From positions 1 to 64,000 of the forward strand of contig NZ_CP034891.1 of assembly GCF_005083565.1 (NCBI RefSeq): a stretch of 64,000 nt of DNA. Direction: 5' to 3'. Below the pieces are notes generated by a model that had not been told where the DNA came from, searched no databases, and saw nothing but the letters and a program-made list of their open reading frames with translations. The DNA comes from Buchnera aphidicola (Acyrthosiphon lactucae) (lineage in GTDB: Bacteria > Pseudomonadota > Gammaproteobacteria > Enterobacterales > Enterobacteriaceae). Shown here piece by piece: positions 14,573-25,753 of the stretch (its first letter is position 1; each line of letters opens with the position of its first letter). The position numbers and the translations under genes are program-made.

Positions 14573-14920
14573 GTGTTTGATTATTTTTTTAAAAAACAAT
14601 TACGATTATCTAGTTCTATAAACTTTCAAAATGTTTTTAGAAAACCTGCAAAAAAAAAAAATACTTTAGAAATAAGTATTTTAGGACGTTTTAATTTATT
14701 AGGATATCCCAGATTAGGTCTCAGCATATCCCGAAAAAATATTAAACATGCTCATAATCGAAATTTAATTAAACGATTAGTTCGTGAAACTTTTCGTTTA
14801 TTACAATATAAATTGCTATCAATGGATTTTGTAGTTATAGCAAAAAAAAATATTCTTTATTTAAATAATAAAAAAATAATAGATATGTTAAATAGTTTAT
14901 GGTTGAATTATCATAGGTAA
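14573..14920 (+). CDS. rnpA: Ribonuclease P protein component
   Basis: Protein subunit of RNase P, which together with RnpB RNA matures tRNA 5' ends. It has 115 residues (E. coli 119). It starts at GTG 14573, as the E. coli gene also does, after AGGTTACT. The family signature is seen as RNLIKRLVRETFRL, with LGRFNLLGYPRLGLSISRKN before it. A run of 12 A residues (14650-14661) encodes the Lys-rich segment near residue 26. yidD, which follows in E. coli, is missing. Confidence 0.96.
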   Translation: MFDYFFKKQLRLSSSINFQNVFRKPAKKKNTLEISILGRFNLLGYPRLGLSISRKNIKHAHNRNLIKRLVRETFRLLQYKLLSMDFVVIAKKNILYLNNKKIIDMLNSLWLNYHR

Positions 14921-15057
14921 TTTTATTTTCTTTATTCAAAACTTTTTTAGAAAAAATATGATTTAATATTTTTTGATTCTATATATCTTAAGTATATTAT
15001 CTAGTTTAATAGAATTAAAATAATTTAGTTTTAATTAACGTAATATCCTTTAAATGT

Positions 15058-15079
15058 AGGTAAATAAAATTATTTACCT
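15058..15079 (+). promoter_or_regulatory. Hairpin upstream of yidC
   Basis: A 9-bp perfect stem, AGGTAAATA with TATTTACCT, around a 4-base loop lies 33 bases before the yidC ATG and about 140 bases after rnpA. With no T run behind it, it is more likely a 5'-leader or processing structure than a rho-independent terminator. Function unknown. Confidence 0.4.
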
Positions 15080-15111
15080 TTAAATATTAAAGATAAAAGT
15101 GAATATTAATT

Positions 15112-16710
15112 ATGGAAGTACAACGTAATTTTTTTATTTTTGCTTTTTTATTTGTTTCTTTTTTACTTTGGCAAGCATGGCAAAGTCAATCGTTTTTACA
15201 TGAAAAAACAAATGAAAAAAAAGTCCCAAGCTTTCATTTTATAGATAGCAAAAAAAATGAAAAACAAATTTTTATTAAAAATAATGTGATTAGTTTAATT
15301 GTCAATATGTATGGTGGAGATATAGAAGAAGCTTCTTTACTTGCATATAAAGATAAACTGTATTCATCTAAACCTTTTAAATTACTTGAAACTGCATCTG
15401 ATTTTATTTATCAAGCGCAAAGTGGATTAATTGGAAAAGATGGCCCTGATAGTTCGATAAATAATAGCAGACCACTATATTTTTCTAATAAAAATTTTTT
15501 TTCGTTAGAAGATAATAAAAAAGAATTGCGTGTTCCTATTAAATGGGTAAATAAAAATGGTGTAATTTATACTAAAACTTTTATTCTTAAACCAAATAGA
15601 TATGATGTTCAAATAGAATATGATATTTATAATCCAAGTAAAAATATTTTAAAATTAAATATGTTTGGACAAATAAAACAAACAATACATTTACCTAAGA
15701 AACGTAATATTTATAGTGAAAATTTTGCTCTTCAGACTTTTCGGGGGGCTGCTTATTCGAGTGTTGATAATAAGTATGAAAAATATAAATTTGATATGAT
15801 TTCTAATAATAAAAATTTACATATTATGACTGAAAACGGATGGATTGCAATGTTACAACAGTATTTTGCTGTTGCTTGGATTCCTCAAAATTTAGGTCAA
15901 AACACAATATATACATCTAGTTTAGATCATGGTGTTGCTGTAATTGGATATAAGTCTCCTTCAATAAATGTCTTACCTAATTCTCGATCTATTATAAAAT
16001 CAAAATTATGGATTGGTCCTGAAATACAAAATGAAATGAAATTAGTCGCACCAAATCTAGATTTGACAGTTGATTATGGTTGGCTTTGGTTTTTATCTCA
16101 ACCATTATTTAAATTATTAACTATGTTATATAAGATTGTGGGCAATTGGGGATTTGCTATTATTTTAATTACCTTTATTATGAAAGCTATAACTTATCCT
16201 CTAACGAGAGCACAATATATTTCTATGGGGAAAATGCGTGCGCTGCAACCAAAAATTAAGGAAATAAAAGAAAAATTTTTAAATGATAAACAACGTATTA
16301 GTCAGGAAATGATAGTTTTATATAAAAAAGAAAAAATAAATCCCTTAGGTGGATTTTTACCTATTTTTGTTCAAATGCCAATTTTTTTATCACTTTATTA
16401 TATGCTTATAGGATCTGTTGAATTACGTCATGCACCTTTTTTGTTATGGATTCATGATTTATCAAGTCAGGATCCATATTATGTTTTACCTATAATAATG
16501 GGTTTAACAATGTTTTTTATTCAAAAAACGTCATCTACTAATCATATTTCTGATCCATTTCAAAAAAAGATTATGAACTTTATGCCTGTTATTTTTACGG
16601 CATTTTTTTTATGGTTTCCTTCAGGATTAGTTTTATATTATATAATCAGTAATTTAGTAACTATTATGCAACAAAAGTTCATTTTGTCTAAATTAAAAAA
16701 AAATAAGTAA
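15112..16710 (+). CDS. yidC: Membrane protein insertase YidC
   Basis: Inner-membrane insertase that works alone or with SecYEG; the Fo c subunit is a classic substrate. It has 532 residues (E. coli 548). An N-terminal signal-anchor helix (about 5-22) is followed by a large periplasmic beta domain (about 55-310). The conserved C-terminal hydrophobic core starts near residue 345 (GNWGFAIILITFIMKAITYPLT), with NPLGGFLPIFVQMPIFLSLYY after it. It ends in a Lys-rich tail encoded by an A9 run. Confidence 0.97.
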   Translation: MEVQRNFFIFAFLFVSFLLWQAWQSQSFLHEKTNEKKVPSFHFIDSKKNEKQIFIKNNVISLIVNMYGGDIEEASLLAYKDKLYSSKPFKLLETASDFIYQAQSGLIGKDGPDSSINNSRPLYFSNKNFFSLEDNKKELRVPIKWVNKNGVIYTKTFILKPNRYDVQIEYDIYNPSKNILKLNMFGQIKQTIHLPKKRNIYSENFALQTFRGAAYSSVDNKYEKYKFDMISNNKNLHIMTENGWIAMLQQYFAVAWIPQNLGQNTIYTSSLDHGVAVIGYKSPSINVLPNSRSIIKSKLWIGPEIQNEMKLVAPNLDLTVDYGWLWFLSQPLFKLLTMLYKIVGNWGFAIILITFIMKAITYPLTRAQYISMGKMRALQPKIKEIKEKFLNDKQRISQEMIVLYKKEKINPLGGFLPIFVQMPIFLSLYYMLIGSVELRHAPFLLWIHDLSSQDPYYVLPIIMGLTMFFIQKTSSTNHISDPFQKKIMNFMPVIFTAFFLWFPSGLVLYYIISNLVTIMQQKFILSKLKKNK

Positions 16711-16785
16711 GATTTTTTATTCAACTCTTTAAGTAATTAATTTTTAAACTTTTTTAATATCTGATCTAGAAAAAGAAACTATTTT

Positions 16786-18147
16786 ATGATTTATAATGAA
16801 ACTATTGTTGCTCAAGTTACTTGTCCAGGAAAAAGTGCTGTTGGGATTTTAAGAATATCTGGTGTTGAAGCAAAGACAGTTGCTATGAAGATTTTAGGCA
16901 AAATTCCCTTAGCAAGGTTTGCTACTTATTCAAATTTTTTAGATAAAAATTTGAAAGTACTAGATAAAGGTATATCTTTATGGTTTCCTGCTCCTTATTC
17001 ATTAACAGGTGAAGATGTATTAGAATTACAAGGGCATGGTAGTCCATTGATAATAGACTTATTGATAAAGAGAATTTTATCTATTAAAAATGTTAGAATG
17101 GCTAAACCAGGGGAATTTTCTGAACGTGCTTTTTTAAATGGAAAGATAGATTTAATTCAAGCAGAATCTATAGATGATTTAATTAATTCAGAAACAGAAC
17201 TATCTATTCGTGCTTCATTAAATTCATTGCAAGGAAATTTTTCTTTTTTTATTAAAGAATTAATAAATTTAATTATTGAATTTCGTATTAATATAGAATC
17301 TAGTATAGATTTTTCAGAAGAAGAAATTGATATTAATATTAAAGATATAGTTAATGTAAAATTTGGAGAATTAGACAATAAATTTTTACAATTAAAAAAT
17401 ATGATTTTAGAAGGGAGTCTGCTAAAAGAAGGAAAAAAAATAGTTATTGCAGGTCTTCCTAATGCAGGGAAATCAAGTTTATTAAATATTTTATCGTATT
17501 CTGATAGAGCTATAGTAACTGACGTGCCTGGTACTACACGAGATGTTCTTTATGAGAATATTAGTATTAATGGTATTTATTGTGAATTAATTGATACTGC
17601 AGGTTTACGCAAAACAGATAATAAAGTAGAACGTATTGGAATCATACGTGCTTGGGAGGCAATTAAAAAATCTGACCATATTCTTTTTGTTATTGATAAA
17701 ACCATTGACAAATTAAAACAAAAAAAAATATGTGATGAATTTATGAAAAGAATTGCTAAGAATAAAATTCCAGTCACTTTTATTTTAAATAAAAACGATT
17801 TAGTAAATGATAGTTTTGGTATTAAAAATATAGATGGTTTGTCATTTATAAGTATATCTGCTCGAACAGGTGAAGGTATTAATATATTACGTGAACATAT
17901 TATAAAAATTGAAAAAAATATAAATAAAGAAGGTATTTTTATTGCTCGTCGTCGTCATATTAATCAAATTGATTTAGCATATAATGAGTTTTTAGTAGCT
18001 AAAAATAATTGGAGGATGTCTGAAAATATTGAATTTTTAGCAGAGTCTTTAAATTTTATAAATAAAATTTTAGGTGAAATAACAGGTCGGTATACTTCTT
18101 CAGATTTATTAAATCATATTTTCTCTAGTTTTTGTATTGGTAAATAA
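16786..18147 (+). CDS. mnmE: tRNA modification GTPase MnmE (TrmE)
   Basis: GTPase partner of MnmG in U34 modification. It has 453 residues (E. coli 454). The N-terminal folate-binding domain is followed by a helical domain interrupted by a G domain. The P-loop GLPNAGKSS is near residue 224, then DVPGTTRD and DTAGLR; NKND provides guanine specificity. The C-terminal CIGK motif (Cys450) is intact. mnmG is at the left end of the window. Confidence 0.98.
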   Translation: MIYNETIVAQVTCPGKSAVGILRISGVEAKTVAMKILGKIPLARFATYSNFLDKNLKVLDKGISLWFPAPYSLTGEDVLELQGHGSPLIIDLLIKRILSIKNVRMAKPGEFSERAFLNGKIDLIQAESIDDLINSETELSIRASLNSLQGNFSFFIKELINLIIEFRINIESSIDFSEEEIDINIKDIVNVKFGELDNKFLQLKNMILEGSLLKEGKKIVIAGLPNAGKSSLLNILSYSDRAIVTDVPGTTRDVLYENISINGIYCELIDTAGLRKTDNKVERIGIIRAWEAIKKSDHILFVIDKTIDKLKQKKICDEFMKRIAKNKIPVTFILNKNDLVNDSFGIKNIDGLSFISISARTGEGINILREHIIKIEKNINKEGIFIARRRHINQIDLAYNEFLVAKNNWRMSENIEFLAESLNFINKILGEITGRYTSSDLLNHIFSSFCIGK

Positions 18148-18163
18148 GTTTTATATTTTAATA

Positions 18164-18236
18164 TGCCCGGAGGCGGAATTGAACCACCGACACGGGGATT
18201 TTCAGTCCCCTGCTCTACCAACTGAGCTATCCGGGC
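18164..18236 (-). tRNA. tRNA-Phe (GAA)
   Basis: A full cloverleaf reads on the minus strand: acceptor GCCCGGA with TCCGGGC, anticodon stem GGGGA/TCCCC with loop carrying GAA, and TTCAATTCC T-arm. It is 73 bases with discriminator A. The next genomic bases are not CCA, so the 3' CCA must be added by the nucleotidyltransferase. It lies 16 bases after mnmE, on the opposite strand. Confidence 0.96.
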
Positions 18237-18244
18237 TTTTTTAT

Positions 18245-18274
18245 ATTAAATCATCAAATATAAAAGATTGTCAA
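18245..18274 (-). promoter_or_regulatory. Sigma-70 promoter for tRNA-Phe
   Basis: On the minus strand a perfect TTGACA (complement of 18269-18274) and TTTAAT (complement of 18245-18250) are 18 bases apart. They lie just upstream of the tRNA 5' end at 18236. Confidence 0.6.
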
Positions 18275-18393
18275 TGTTTTTTATTATCAAATTTTTTCTA
18301 TATTGATTTTTTATATTTTATATTAATTAATAATTAATTTTTTTAAAAATATAAAATTTAGTAGATAAAACAATAAAAAAATATTTTTTTGCC

Positions 18394-18422
18394 CTTGAAA
18401 GTTTTAATAAAGATCCCTATAT
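18394..18422 (+). promoter_or_regulatory. Sigma-32 heat-shock promoter of groESL
   Basis: CTTGAAA at 18394-18400 is a perfect sigma-32 -35 element, preceded by CC as in E. coli. After 14 bases comes CCCTATAT (18415-18422), which matches the -10 consensus CCCCATnT at most positions. The rpoH gene is also in this window (24842-25696). Few other promoters here keep a recognisable heat-shock form. Confidence 0.8.
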
Positions 18423-18504
18423 TTAAATTAAGAGAATATATTAAATTAAAAAAAGTATTTTTTTTAAAATAATTAAGCAAGATTGTTCACAGGAGTATTA
18501 TCAT

Positions 18505-18795
18505 ATGAAAATTCGTCCGTTGCATGATCGTGTGCTTGTTAAACGTCAAGAAGTTGAATCAAAATCTGCAGGTGGTATTGTACTAACAGGTTCTGCTGCA
18601 GGAAAATCGACTCGAGGAACAGTAACTGCTGTTGGAAAAGGTCGTGTTTTAGATAATGGAGAAATTAAGCCATTAGATGTTAAAGTAGGGGATGTTGTTA
18701 TTTTTAATGAAGGTTATGGTGCAAAAACAGAAAAAATTGATAATGAAGAATTATTGATTTTAACCGAAAGTGACATTTTAGCAATTGTTGAATAA
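18505..18795 (+). CDS. groES: Co-chaperonin GroES
   Basis: Seven-subunit lid of the GroEL folding chamber. It has 96 residues (E. coli 97): starts [14 protein letters not shown], contains the mobile loop [12 protein letters not shown], and ends [12 protein letters not shown] strong AGGAG precedes the ATG. It is the first gene of the groESL operon, 48 bases before groEL. Confidence 0.98.
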   Translation: MKIRPLHDRVLVKRQEVESKSAGGIVLTGSAAGKSTRGTVTAVGKGRVLDNGEIKPLDVKVGDVVIFNEGYGAKTEKIDNEELLILTESDILAIVE

Positions 18796-18819
18796 TAAAC
18801 TATATGCTATATCCATTGA

Positions 18820-20490
<1,671 letters not shown>

Positions 20491-20537
20491 TAAGAATTGT
20501 ATTTTATTACAATGATTTTCAATTAATTTTAAAATAT

Positions 20538-20575
20538 CTTTCCTCAGAATAATTATTCTGAGGAAAGTTTTTTTT
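20538..20575 (+). terminator. Rho-independent terminator of groESL
   Basis: CTTTCCTCAGAAT and ATTCTGAGGAAAG form a perfect 13-bp stem with AATT loop, followed directly by eight T residues. It begins 48 bases after the groEL stop. It is the clearest terminator in the window. Confidence 0.93.
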
Positions 20576-20949
20576 ATATATCGACTATAATATTTTATTT
20601 TTTTTTTAAATATCAATACTATAATTGAATTTATATAATAAATAATTAGATATTATTTTAGTTGAATTTAAAATTTATTATATTGTTTACTTGTTAAAGT
20701 ATATATTCTTTTAATATAAAATTTAAAGAATGATTTTTGAAAAACTTAATAATAAGATTTAATAAGACAAATTATATTTTTTTAAAAGTATAGTAAATTA
20801 AGAGTTAAATTATTATTTATTTTTTCTTGATAATCAGCATAAGTTAATGTAATAATTTTAGCTAAAATATAATCAATATTTAAAAAAATTAGTCTATAAA
20901 TAAAAAGACTTATTAATATAATAATTTTTTTATAATAATAGAGGTTCAA
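20576..20949. other. groEL-efp intergenic region
   Basis: Apart from the groESL terminator just before it and the possible epmB remnant on the minus strand, this A/T-rich stretch shows no reading frame or RNA I can support. It must contain the efp promoter. The efp ribosome-binding site GAGG is at about 20940-20944. Confidence 0.5.
20577..20865 (-). pseudogene. Possible eroded remnant of epmB (yjeK, EF-P lysine 2,3-aminomutase)
   Basis: On the minus strand from 20865 a frame reads LAKIITLTYADYQEKI before a stop, resembling the EpmB start (MAHIVTLN...), with the start codon changed to TTA. A second frame further on reads VFQKSFFKFYIKR and then TLTSKQ, resembling VPRSFIDRM...VLTSQ of EpmB. Most of the gene is gone. 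The location is right: in E. coli epmB is divergent from efp and lies between groEL and efp. The match is short and was made by eye, so this is tentative. Confidence 0.38.
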
Positions 20950-21519
20950 ATGAGAGTATATTATATTAATAATTTTCGTTTAGGTTGTAAAATTATTTTT
21001 GAAAATGAACCGTGTTTGATAGAATCTAGTGAATTTGTTAAGCCTGGAAAAGGTCAGGCTTTTTTTCGTGTAAAACTACGAAAATTATTGACAAAACAAC
21101 TTATAGAAAAGACTTTTAAATCTAAAGATTCTTTCGAAGTAGCTGATATTATAGAACATAAACTTTCTTATTTATATAATGATGGCCGTTTTTGGTATTT
21201 TATAAATAATAATAATTTTGAAGAATTATCAATAGAAAAAAAAATTATTGGTACTCATAAAAAATGGTTATTAGAACAAGATACATGCACTGTAACTTTA
21301 TGGAATAATCAACCGATTTCAATTACACCTAATAATTTTGTAAATCTTAAAGTTATAGATGTACAGATAACTCTCAAAGGTGATACAGTTAATACTAGTA
21401 GTACTAAATTAGCGACATTAATCACAGGAGCTGTTGTAAGAGTACCCTTATTTATTCAAATTGGTTCATTAATTAGAATAGATACAAGATCTGGTGAATA
21501 TGTATCTAGAGTAAAATAA
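20950..21519 (+). CDS. efp: Elongation factor P
   Basis: Translation factor that binds between the P and E sites and relieves stalling at poly-proline stretches. It has 189 residues (E. coli 188). Domain I holds the modified lysine, Lys34, in the intact motif KPGKGQAF. The body ([36 protein letters not shown]) and the C-terminal [12 protein letters not shown] are conserved. In E. coli Lys34 is beta-lysylated by EpmA using beta-lysine from EpmB; epmB may be lost next door. Confidence 0.97.
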   Translation: MRVYYINNFRLGCKIIFENEPCLIESSEFVKPGKGQAFFRVKLRKLLTKQLIEKTFKSKDSFEVADIIEHKLSYLYNDGRFWYFINNNNFEELSIEKKIIGTHKKWLLEQDTCTVTLWNNQPISITPNNFVNLKVIDVQITLKGDTVNTSSTKLATLITGAVVRVPLFIQIGSLIRIDTRSGEYVSRVK

Positions 21520-21530
21520 AAAATTTTATA

Positions 21531-22271
21531 TTAATATTCATTTCCTTTAACATATTGTCTATAACTATCCCATTCAAAAGTCAACCATAAACTATTTCCT
21601 AAACGCATTCTATCAATCACTCTTTCACCTAATAAACTTTTCATTCCTTTATGATCTAAATTAGATAACATTCCAGTAGAACGTTTAGATGATGATCTTC
21701 TATCAACTATTTGATTAATAATCACTTTTTCATAACGAGATTCAGTTTGCATACCAATTTCATCAATCATCAATAAATCAACACTACTTAGATTATGTAA
21801 TAAATTTTCTTCTGTGATATTACTGGTTCCGCTAAATGTTCCTTTCATATTAGACATTAGATCAGCTACTGTTACAAGTAAAATGCTTTTTCCATGTAAA
21901 ATTAAGTAATTTCCTATAGCAGATGCTAAATGATTTTTCCCTGTTCCTGGTTTTCCAGAAAAAATAAAACTAGCTATATTTTTATTAAAATCTTCTGCAT
22001 ATCGTTTAGATGCTTTAAGTACTTTTCTCTGACCATCATGTTCAATTTTATAATTATCAAATGAACAATTCATATATAATTCTCGAATACCTGATCTTCC
22101 TAAAACACGTTGCATTTTCATTGCTTTGTTTTCACGTAATATGGATTCAGAAGACAGTCTTCCTTGTTCTTGATTCCAAGCTAATAAAGCTTCGTCATTA
22201 TCAAATTTAGGTTTAATATGCTTAGGCATCAGACGTTTAAGACGTTTAAAAAATTCAGTATAAAATGTCAT
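21531..22271 (-). CDS. dnaC: Replicative helicase loader DnaC
   Basis: AAA+ ATPase that loads DnaB helicase at the origin. It has 246 residues (E. coli 245). Walker A GKPGTGKN is at 106-113, Walker B is LLMIDEIG, and VINQIVDRRSSSKR and GERVIDRMRLGNSLW are conserved. Its ATG overlaps the dnaT stop by one base (TAATG), so the two are translationally coupled. Loader and primosome protein are both kept despite genome reduction. Confidence 0.97.
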   Translation of the reverse strand: MTFYTEFFKRLKRLMPKHIKPKFDNDEALLAWNQEQGRLSSESILRENKAMKMQRVLGRSGIRELYMNCSFDNYKIEHDGQRKVLKASKRYAEDFNKNIASFIFSGKPGTGKNHLASAIGNYLILHGKSILLVTVADLMSNMKGTFSGTSNITEENLLHNLSSVDLLMIDEIGMQTESRYEKVIINQIVDRRSSSKRSTGMLSNLDHKGMKSLLGERVIDRMRLGNSLWLTFEWDSYRQYVKGNEY

Positions 22272-22765
22272 TATTTACCTCTAAATCCAGTTGGTGTAGT
22301 TTGATCAGGTACTGGAATATACGTAATATCTCGTTTTTTTTGAGATATATAATTAATAGATCTACTTTTTTGTAAACTTCTAGCTAATTTTTGTTGCCAC
22401 TGTATATGATAAAAAAAACAACCTTCTGCTTGCCAATAAGAAATAAAAGATGCAAGTTCAGATTCTAATATTTCTTCAGTTAACATGATTCCCCATAATG
22501 CTGCTTGATGAATAAAATCTTTATCAGGGGTCCATTCTGGATGCATTGAAAATTTTTTGACAATATTTTGTTTTTTTATTTTTTTATCTAATAATTGATA
22601 TTCAAGATCAAATATTTTTTTTAATAAATGAGGTGTAATTACATAAAAAACAGGGGAATTGTTTTTTATTACTGCTAGAACTCCTTTATTTGATTGTTCT
22701 AAAATTTTTATTGGATTTTTACAGAATAAATCAATGGATATATCATCAGAAACTAAAAGTTTCAT
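22271..22765 (-). CDS. dnaT: Primosomal protein DnaT
   Basis: Primosome protein that helps PriA/PriB-dependent loading of DnaB at restart sites. It has 164 residues (E. coli 179). Conserved parts are VLAVIKNNSPVFYVITP in the N-terminal half and the C-terminal blocks DFIHQAALWGI, ELASFISYWQAEG and QWQQKLARSLQ. The linker is shortened and Lys-rich. The dnaT-dnaC pair has the E. coli order. Whether PriA is present elsewhere cannot be seen here. Confidence 0.93.
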   Translation of the reverse strand: MKLLVSDDISIDLFCKNPIKILEQSNKGVLAVIKNNSPVFYVITPHLLKKIFDLEYQLLDKKIKKQNIVKKFSMHPEWTPDKDFIHQAALWGIMLTEEILESELASFISYWQAEGCFFYHIQWQQKLARSLQKSRSINYISQKKRDITYIPVPDQTTPTGFRGK

Positions 22766-22848
22766 AAATTTTTTACCTTATTTAATTGTTTTATAATATT
22801 GTATATTATTCGATTTTTTAACACAAAATATTACAATTTTTATAAATT

Positions 22849-23421
22849 TTATATATTTAAAATATATAGATAACACTCTATTTTATTTGTAATTTTTTTT
22901 TTATATAAAGTCCAATTCTTTGGTATTATTAGAGACTGTTTTTTTTCATGCTCTATATAAATAAATGAATTTTTTTTAATCCATTTTTTATTTTCTAATA
23001 AATTAATAGTTTTATTAATTAATCCCTGATGATAAGGAGGATCAATAAATATTATATCATATGGTTTTCTATTTTTTTTTAACCAATTAAGTGTATTAGT
23101 ACGTATTATTTCTAAGTTAGATATATTTAATTTTTTTACATTTTCTTGAAGATTAAAGAATGTTTTTTTTTCTATTTCTAATAACGTTACAAATGCAGCA
23201 TAGCGTGATATAGCCTCTATTCCTAGTGCGCCACTACCTGCGAAACAATCAAGACATCGAGCATTTTTAATGTATTTAGATAGCCACTCAAATAGTGTTT
23301 CTCTTATTTGATTAGTAGTAGGACGTAAATTTTCAGTATTATTAAAAGATATTTTTCTTCCTTTAAATTTTCCAGAAATAATATAAATTTTACCATTTTT
23401 TTTAAAAAAAGAATTATGCAT
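22849..23421 (-). CDS. rsmD: 16S rRNA (guanine966-N2)-methyltransferase
   Basis: Class I SAM-dependent methyltransferase acting on G966 of 16S rRNA. It has 190 residues (E. coli 198). The SAM-binding motif LDCFAGSGALG is at 57-67, and the catalytic DPPY is at 126-129 (FIDPPYHQG). RPTTNQIRETLFEWL near the N-terminus is the family signature. It is divergent from ftsY, as in E. coli. Confidence 0.95.
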   Translation of the reverse strand: MHNSFFKKNGKIYIISGKFKGRKISFNNTENLRPTTNQIRETLFEWLSKYIKNARCLDCFAGSGALGIEAISRYAAFVTLLEIEKKTFFNLQENVKKLNISNLEIIRTNTLNWLKKNRKPYDIIFIDPPYHQGLINKTINLLENKKWIKKNSFIYIEHEKKQSLIIPKNWTLYKKKITNKIECYLYILNI

Positions 23422-23554
23422 TTTATTAGATTATTTATGTTAGTGATATAATTTATTTTAATATTTATATTAATAATAAATTAAATCAATATTGTTTTAA
23501 ATATTAAATTTTTAAGAAATATAGTTTTAACTGATAAAATACAAGGAAAATAAT

Positions 23555-24694
23555 ATGAAAGATCATAAAAAAAATAGTTTTTTTTCTTGGTTAAGTTCTA
23601 AAATAAGAAAAAATAAAAAAATAGATATAACACAAGATAATAAAAAAGAAAAAAATAATAATTCTAATAGTAAAAAATTATGTGTTTCAGAAGATTTATT
23701 AACTAAACAAGATTATCTAAAAAAAGATAATATAGAAATATTAAGTGATTATAGTAATAATATAGAGAATAGTCAGAATGTAAAAATAAATTTTTTTTCA
23801 CGTTTGAAAAAAGGTTTAAAGAAAACACAAAAACTTCTTGGTCAAGGAATTAATAATATTTTTTTATCAAAAAAAATTGATAGCGTACTTTTCGAAGAAT
23901 TAGAAGAAAAAATGTTACTTGCTGATATTGGAATTAATACTACTAATCGAATTATTGATAATTTAATTAAAGATGTTAGTCGTAAAGATTTAAAAAATTC
24001 TGACAAACTGTATTTTTTATTAAAAGAAAATATGTATAATATCTTAAAAAAAGTAGAAATACCTTTAAAAATATCTAGTCATACTCCTTTTGTTATTTTA
24101 GTAGTTGGTGTTAATGGTACAGGAAAAACTACAACAGTTGCTAAATTAGCACATAAATATAAATTAGAAGGAAAATCTATAATGTTAGCTGCTGCAGATA
24201 CTTTTAGAGCTGCAGGTATAGAACAATTACAAGTATTGGGAAAATTAAATAAAATACCAGTAATAGCACAGCGTCCTGGCGCAGATCCTGCAGCAGTAAT
24301 ATTTGATGCTATAAAATCAGCAAAATCAAAAAAAATAGATGTTTTAATTATTGATACTGCAGGTAGATTGCATAATAAATCGCATCTAATAGAAGAATTA
24401 AAAAAAATAGTTAGAGTAATTAAAAAAATAGATACATCTGCACCACATGAAAAAATATTAATTATTGATTCTTGTAATGGACAAAATACAATACAACAAA
24501 CAGAAACATTTCATAAAGCGTTAGATTTAACTGGTATTATAATTACCAAGTTAGATGGAACAGCAAAAGGAGGTGTTGTGTTTTCTTTAGCCGATGAATT
24601 TAAAATTCCAATTCGTTATATTGGAATTGGTGAAAAAACACAGGATTTAGGTGTTTTTAACAGTCAAGAATTCATTGAATCTATATTTATATAA
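23555..24694 (+). CDS. ftsY: Signal recognition particle receptor FtsY
   Basis: SRP receptor GTPase that delivers ribosome-nascent chains to SecYEG. It has 379 residues against 497 in E. coli; the loss is in the N-terminal A domain, here about 80 residues rich in Lys and Asn instead of strongly acidic. The NG domain is complete: G1 GVNGTGKT at 185-192, then DTFRAAGIEQL, DTAGR, TKLDGTAKGG and the closing GIGEKTQDL. ftsE and ftsX, which follow in E. coli, are gone, leaving rpoH as next gene. Confidence 0.97.
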   Translation: MKDHKKNSFFSWLSSKIRKNKKIDITQDNKKEKNNNSNSKKLCVSEDLLTKQDYLKKDNIEILSDYSNNIENSQNVKINFFSRLKKGLKKTQKLLGQGINNIFLSKKIDSVLFEELEEKMLLADIGINTTNRIIDNLIKDVSRKDLKNSDKLYFLLKENMYNILKKVEIPLKISSHTPFVILVVGVNGTGKTTTVAKLAHKYKLEGKSIMLAAADTFRAAGIEQLQVLGKLNKIPVIAQRPGADPAAVIFDAIKSAKSKKIDVLIIDTAGRLHNKSHLIEELKKIVRVIKKIDTSAPHEKILIIDSCNGQNTIQQTETFHKALDLTGIIITKLDGTAKGGVVFSLADEFKIPIRYIGIGEKTQDLGVFNSQEFIESIFI

Positions 24695-24754
24695 AAAAAT
24701 ATAAAAAAAAATATTTTTTTTATAAAATGTAGATAAATTATTTTATATAAATCT

Positions 24755-24783
24755 TTGATTTATATTTTTAATTACAGTATTAT
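24755..24783 (+). promoter_or_regulatory. Sigma-70 promoter for rpoH
   Basis: TTGATT at 24755-24760 and TATTAT at 24778-24783 are 17 bases apart, giving a leader of about 50 bases before the rpoH ATG. In E. coli rpoH has several promoters including sigma-E ones; I see no clear sigma-E element here. Confidence 0.55.
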
Positions 24784-24841
24784 AAGTATGTCCCACATGT
24801 TAATAATTCAGTATATATAATTCATTGATGCGGGAATTAAA

Positions 24842-25696
24842 ATGATCAACAAAGTACAGATTTTATCTGTAACACCACCAAGCAATTTAGATTCTTATAT
24901 TAGAATAGCTAATTTATGGCCGATGCTATCAATTGAAGAAGAAAAAATATTAACTAAACGTTTGCGTTATAACAGCGATTTAGATGCCGCAAAAACTTTG
25001 ATTTTATCCCATCTCCGTTTTGTAATTCATATTTCACGTAACTATTCAGGATATGGTTTACTTCAAGCCGATCTTATACAAGAAGGTAATATAGGATTGA
25101 TGAAAGCAGTTCGTAGATTTAATCCGGAGATAGGAGTTCGTCTTGTGTCTTTTGCTGTGCACTGGATTAAATCTGAAATACATGAATATGTTTTGCGTAA
25201 TTGGCGTATTGTTAAAGTTGCTACCACTAAATCTCAAAGAAAACTATTTTTTAATTTAAGAAAAACAAAAAAAAGATTAGGTTGGTTTAATGAAGAAGAA
25301 ATTCAAATAGTTGCGAGAGAATTAGGAGTTAGTAGTAGAGATGTAAGAGAAATGGAATCTCGCATGTCTGCTCAAGATATTACTTTTAATCCATTACCAG
25401 AAGAAGATTTTGATGGTAGAATAAATAATTCCATGCAATATTTACAAGACAAGACATCTAATTTTGCTAATGGAGTTGAGCAAGATAATTGGGAAGAATA
25501 TGCTGCAAATAAATTAAGTAATGCATTATTAAGGTTAGATGAACGTAGTCGTCATATTATTCATGCACGTTGGTTAGATAAAAGTAAAAAAAATACTTTA
25601 CAAAATATAGCAAATAATTATGGAATTTCTGCAGAACGAGTGCGACAATTAGAAAAAAATGCAATGAAAAAGTTAAAAATAGCTATAGAAACTTAG
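24842..25696 (+). CDS. rpoH: RNA polymerase sigma factor RpoH (sigma-32)
   Basis: Heat-shock sigma factor. It has 284 residues, equal to E. coli. Region 2 reads [38 protein letters not shown]; the RpoH box [17 protein letters not shown] is intact; region 4 ends in the helix-turn-helix [17 protein letters not shown]. With the groESL heat-shock promoter above, it indicates that a reduced heat-shock regulon is still readable. A terminator follows at 25754. Confidence 0.98.
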   Translation: MINKVQILSVTPPSNLDSYIRIANLWPMLSIEEEKILTKRLRYNSDLDAAKTLILSHLRFVIHISRNYSGYGLLQADLIQEGNIGLMKAVRRFNPEIGVRLVSFAVHWIKSEIHEYVLRNWRIVKVATTKSQRKLFFNLRKTKKRLGWFNEEEIQIVARELGVSSRDVREMESRMSAQDITFNPLPEEDFDGRINNSMQYLQDKTSNFANGVEQDNWEEYAANKLSNALLRLDERSRHIIHARWLDKSKKNTLQNIANNYGISAERVRQLEKNAMKKLKIAIET

Positions 25697-25753
25697 TTTA
25701 AGATAAAATTTTTAATATAATAAAATTTAATTTTTTTTTAAAATTCTTTATAC

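Noticed and set aside
18137-18337. 66-codon frame on the plus strand after mnmE.
   Set aside because: It runs through the tRNA-Phe gene in antisense, so it is not a protein gene.
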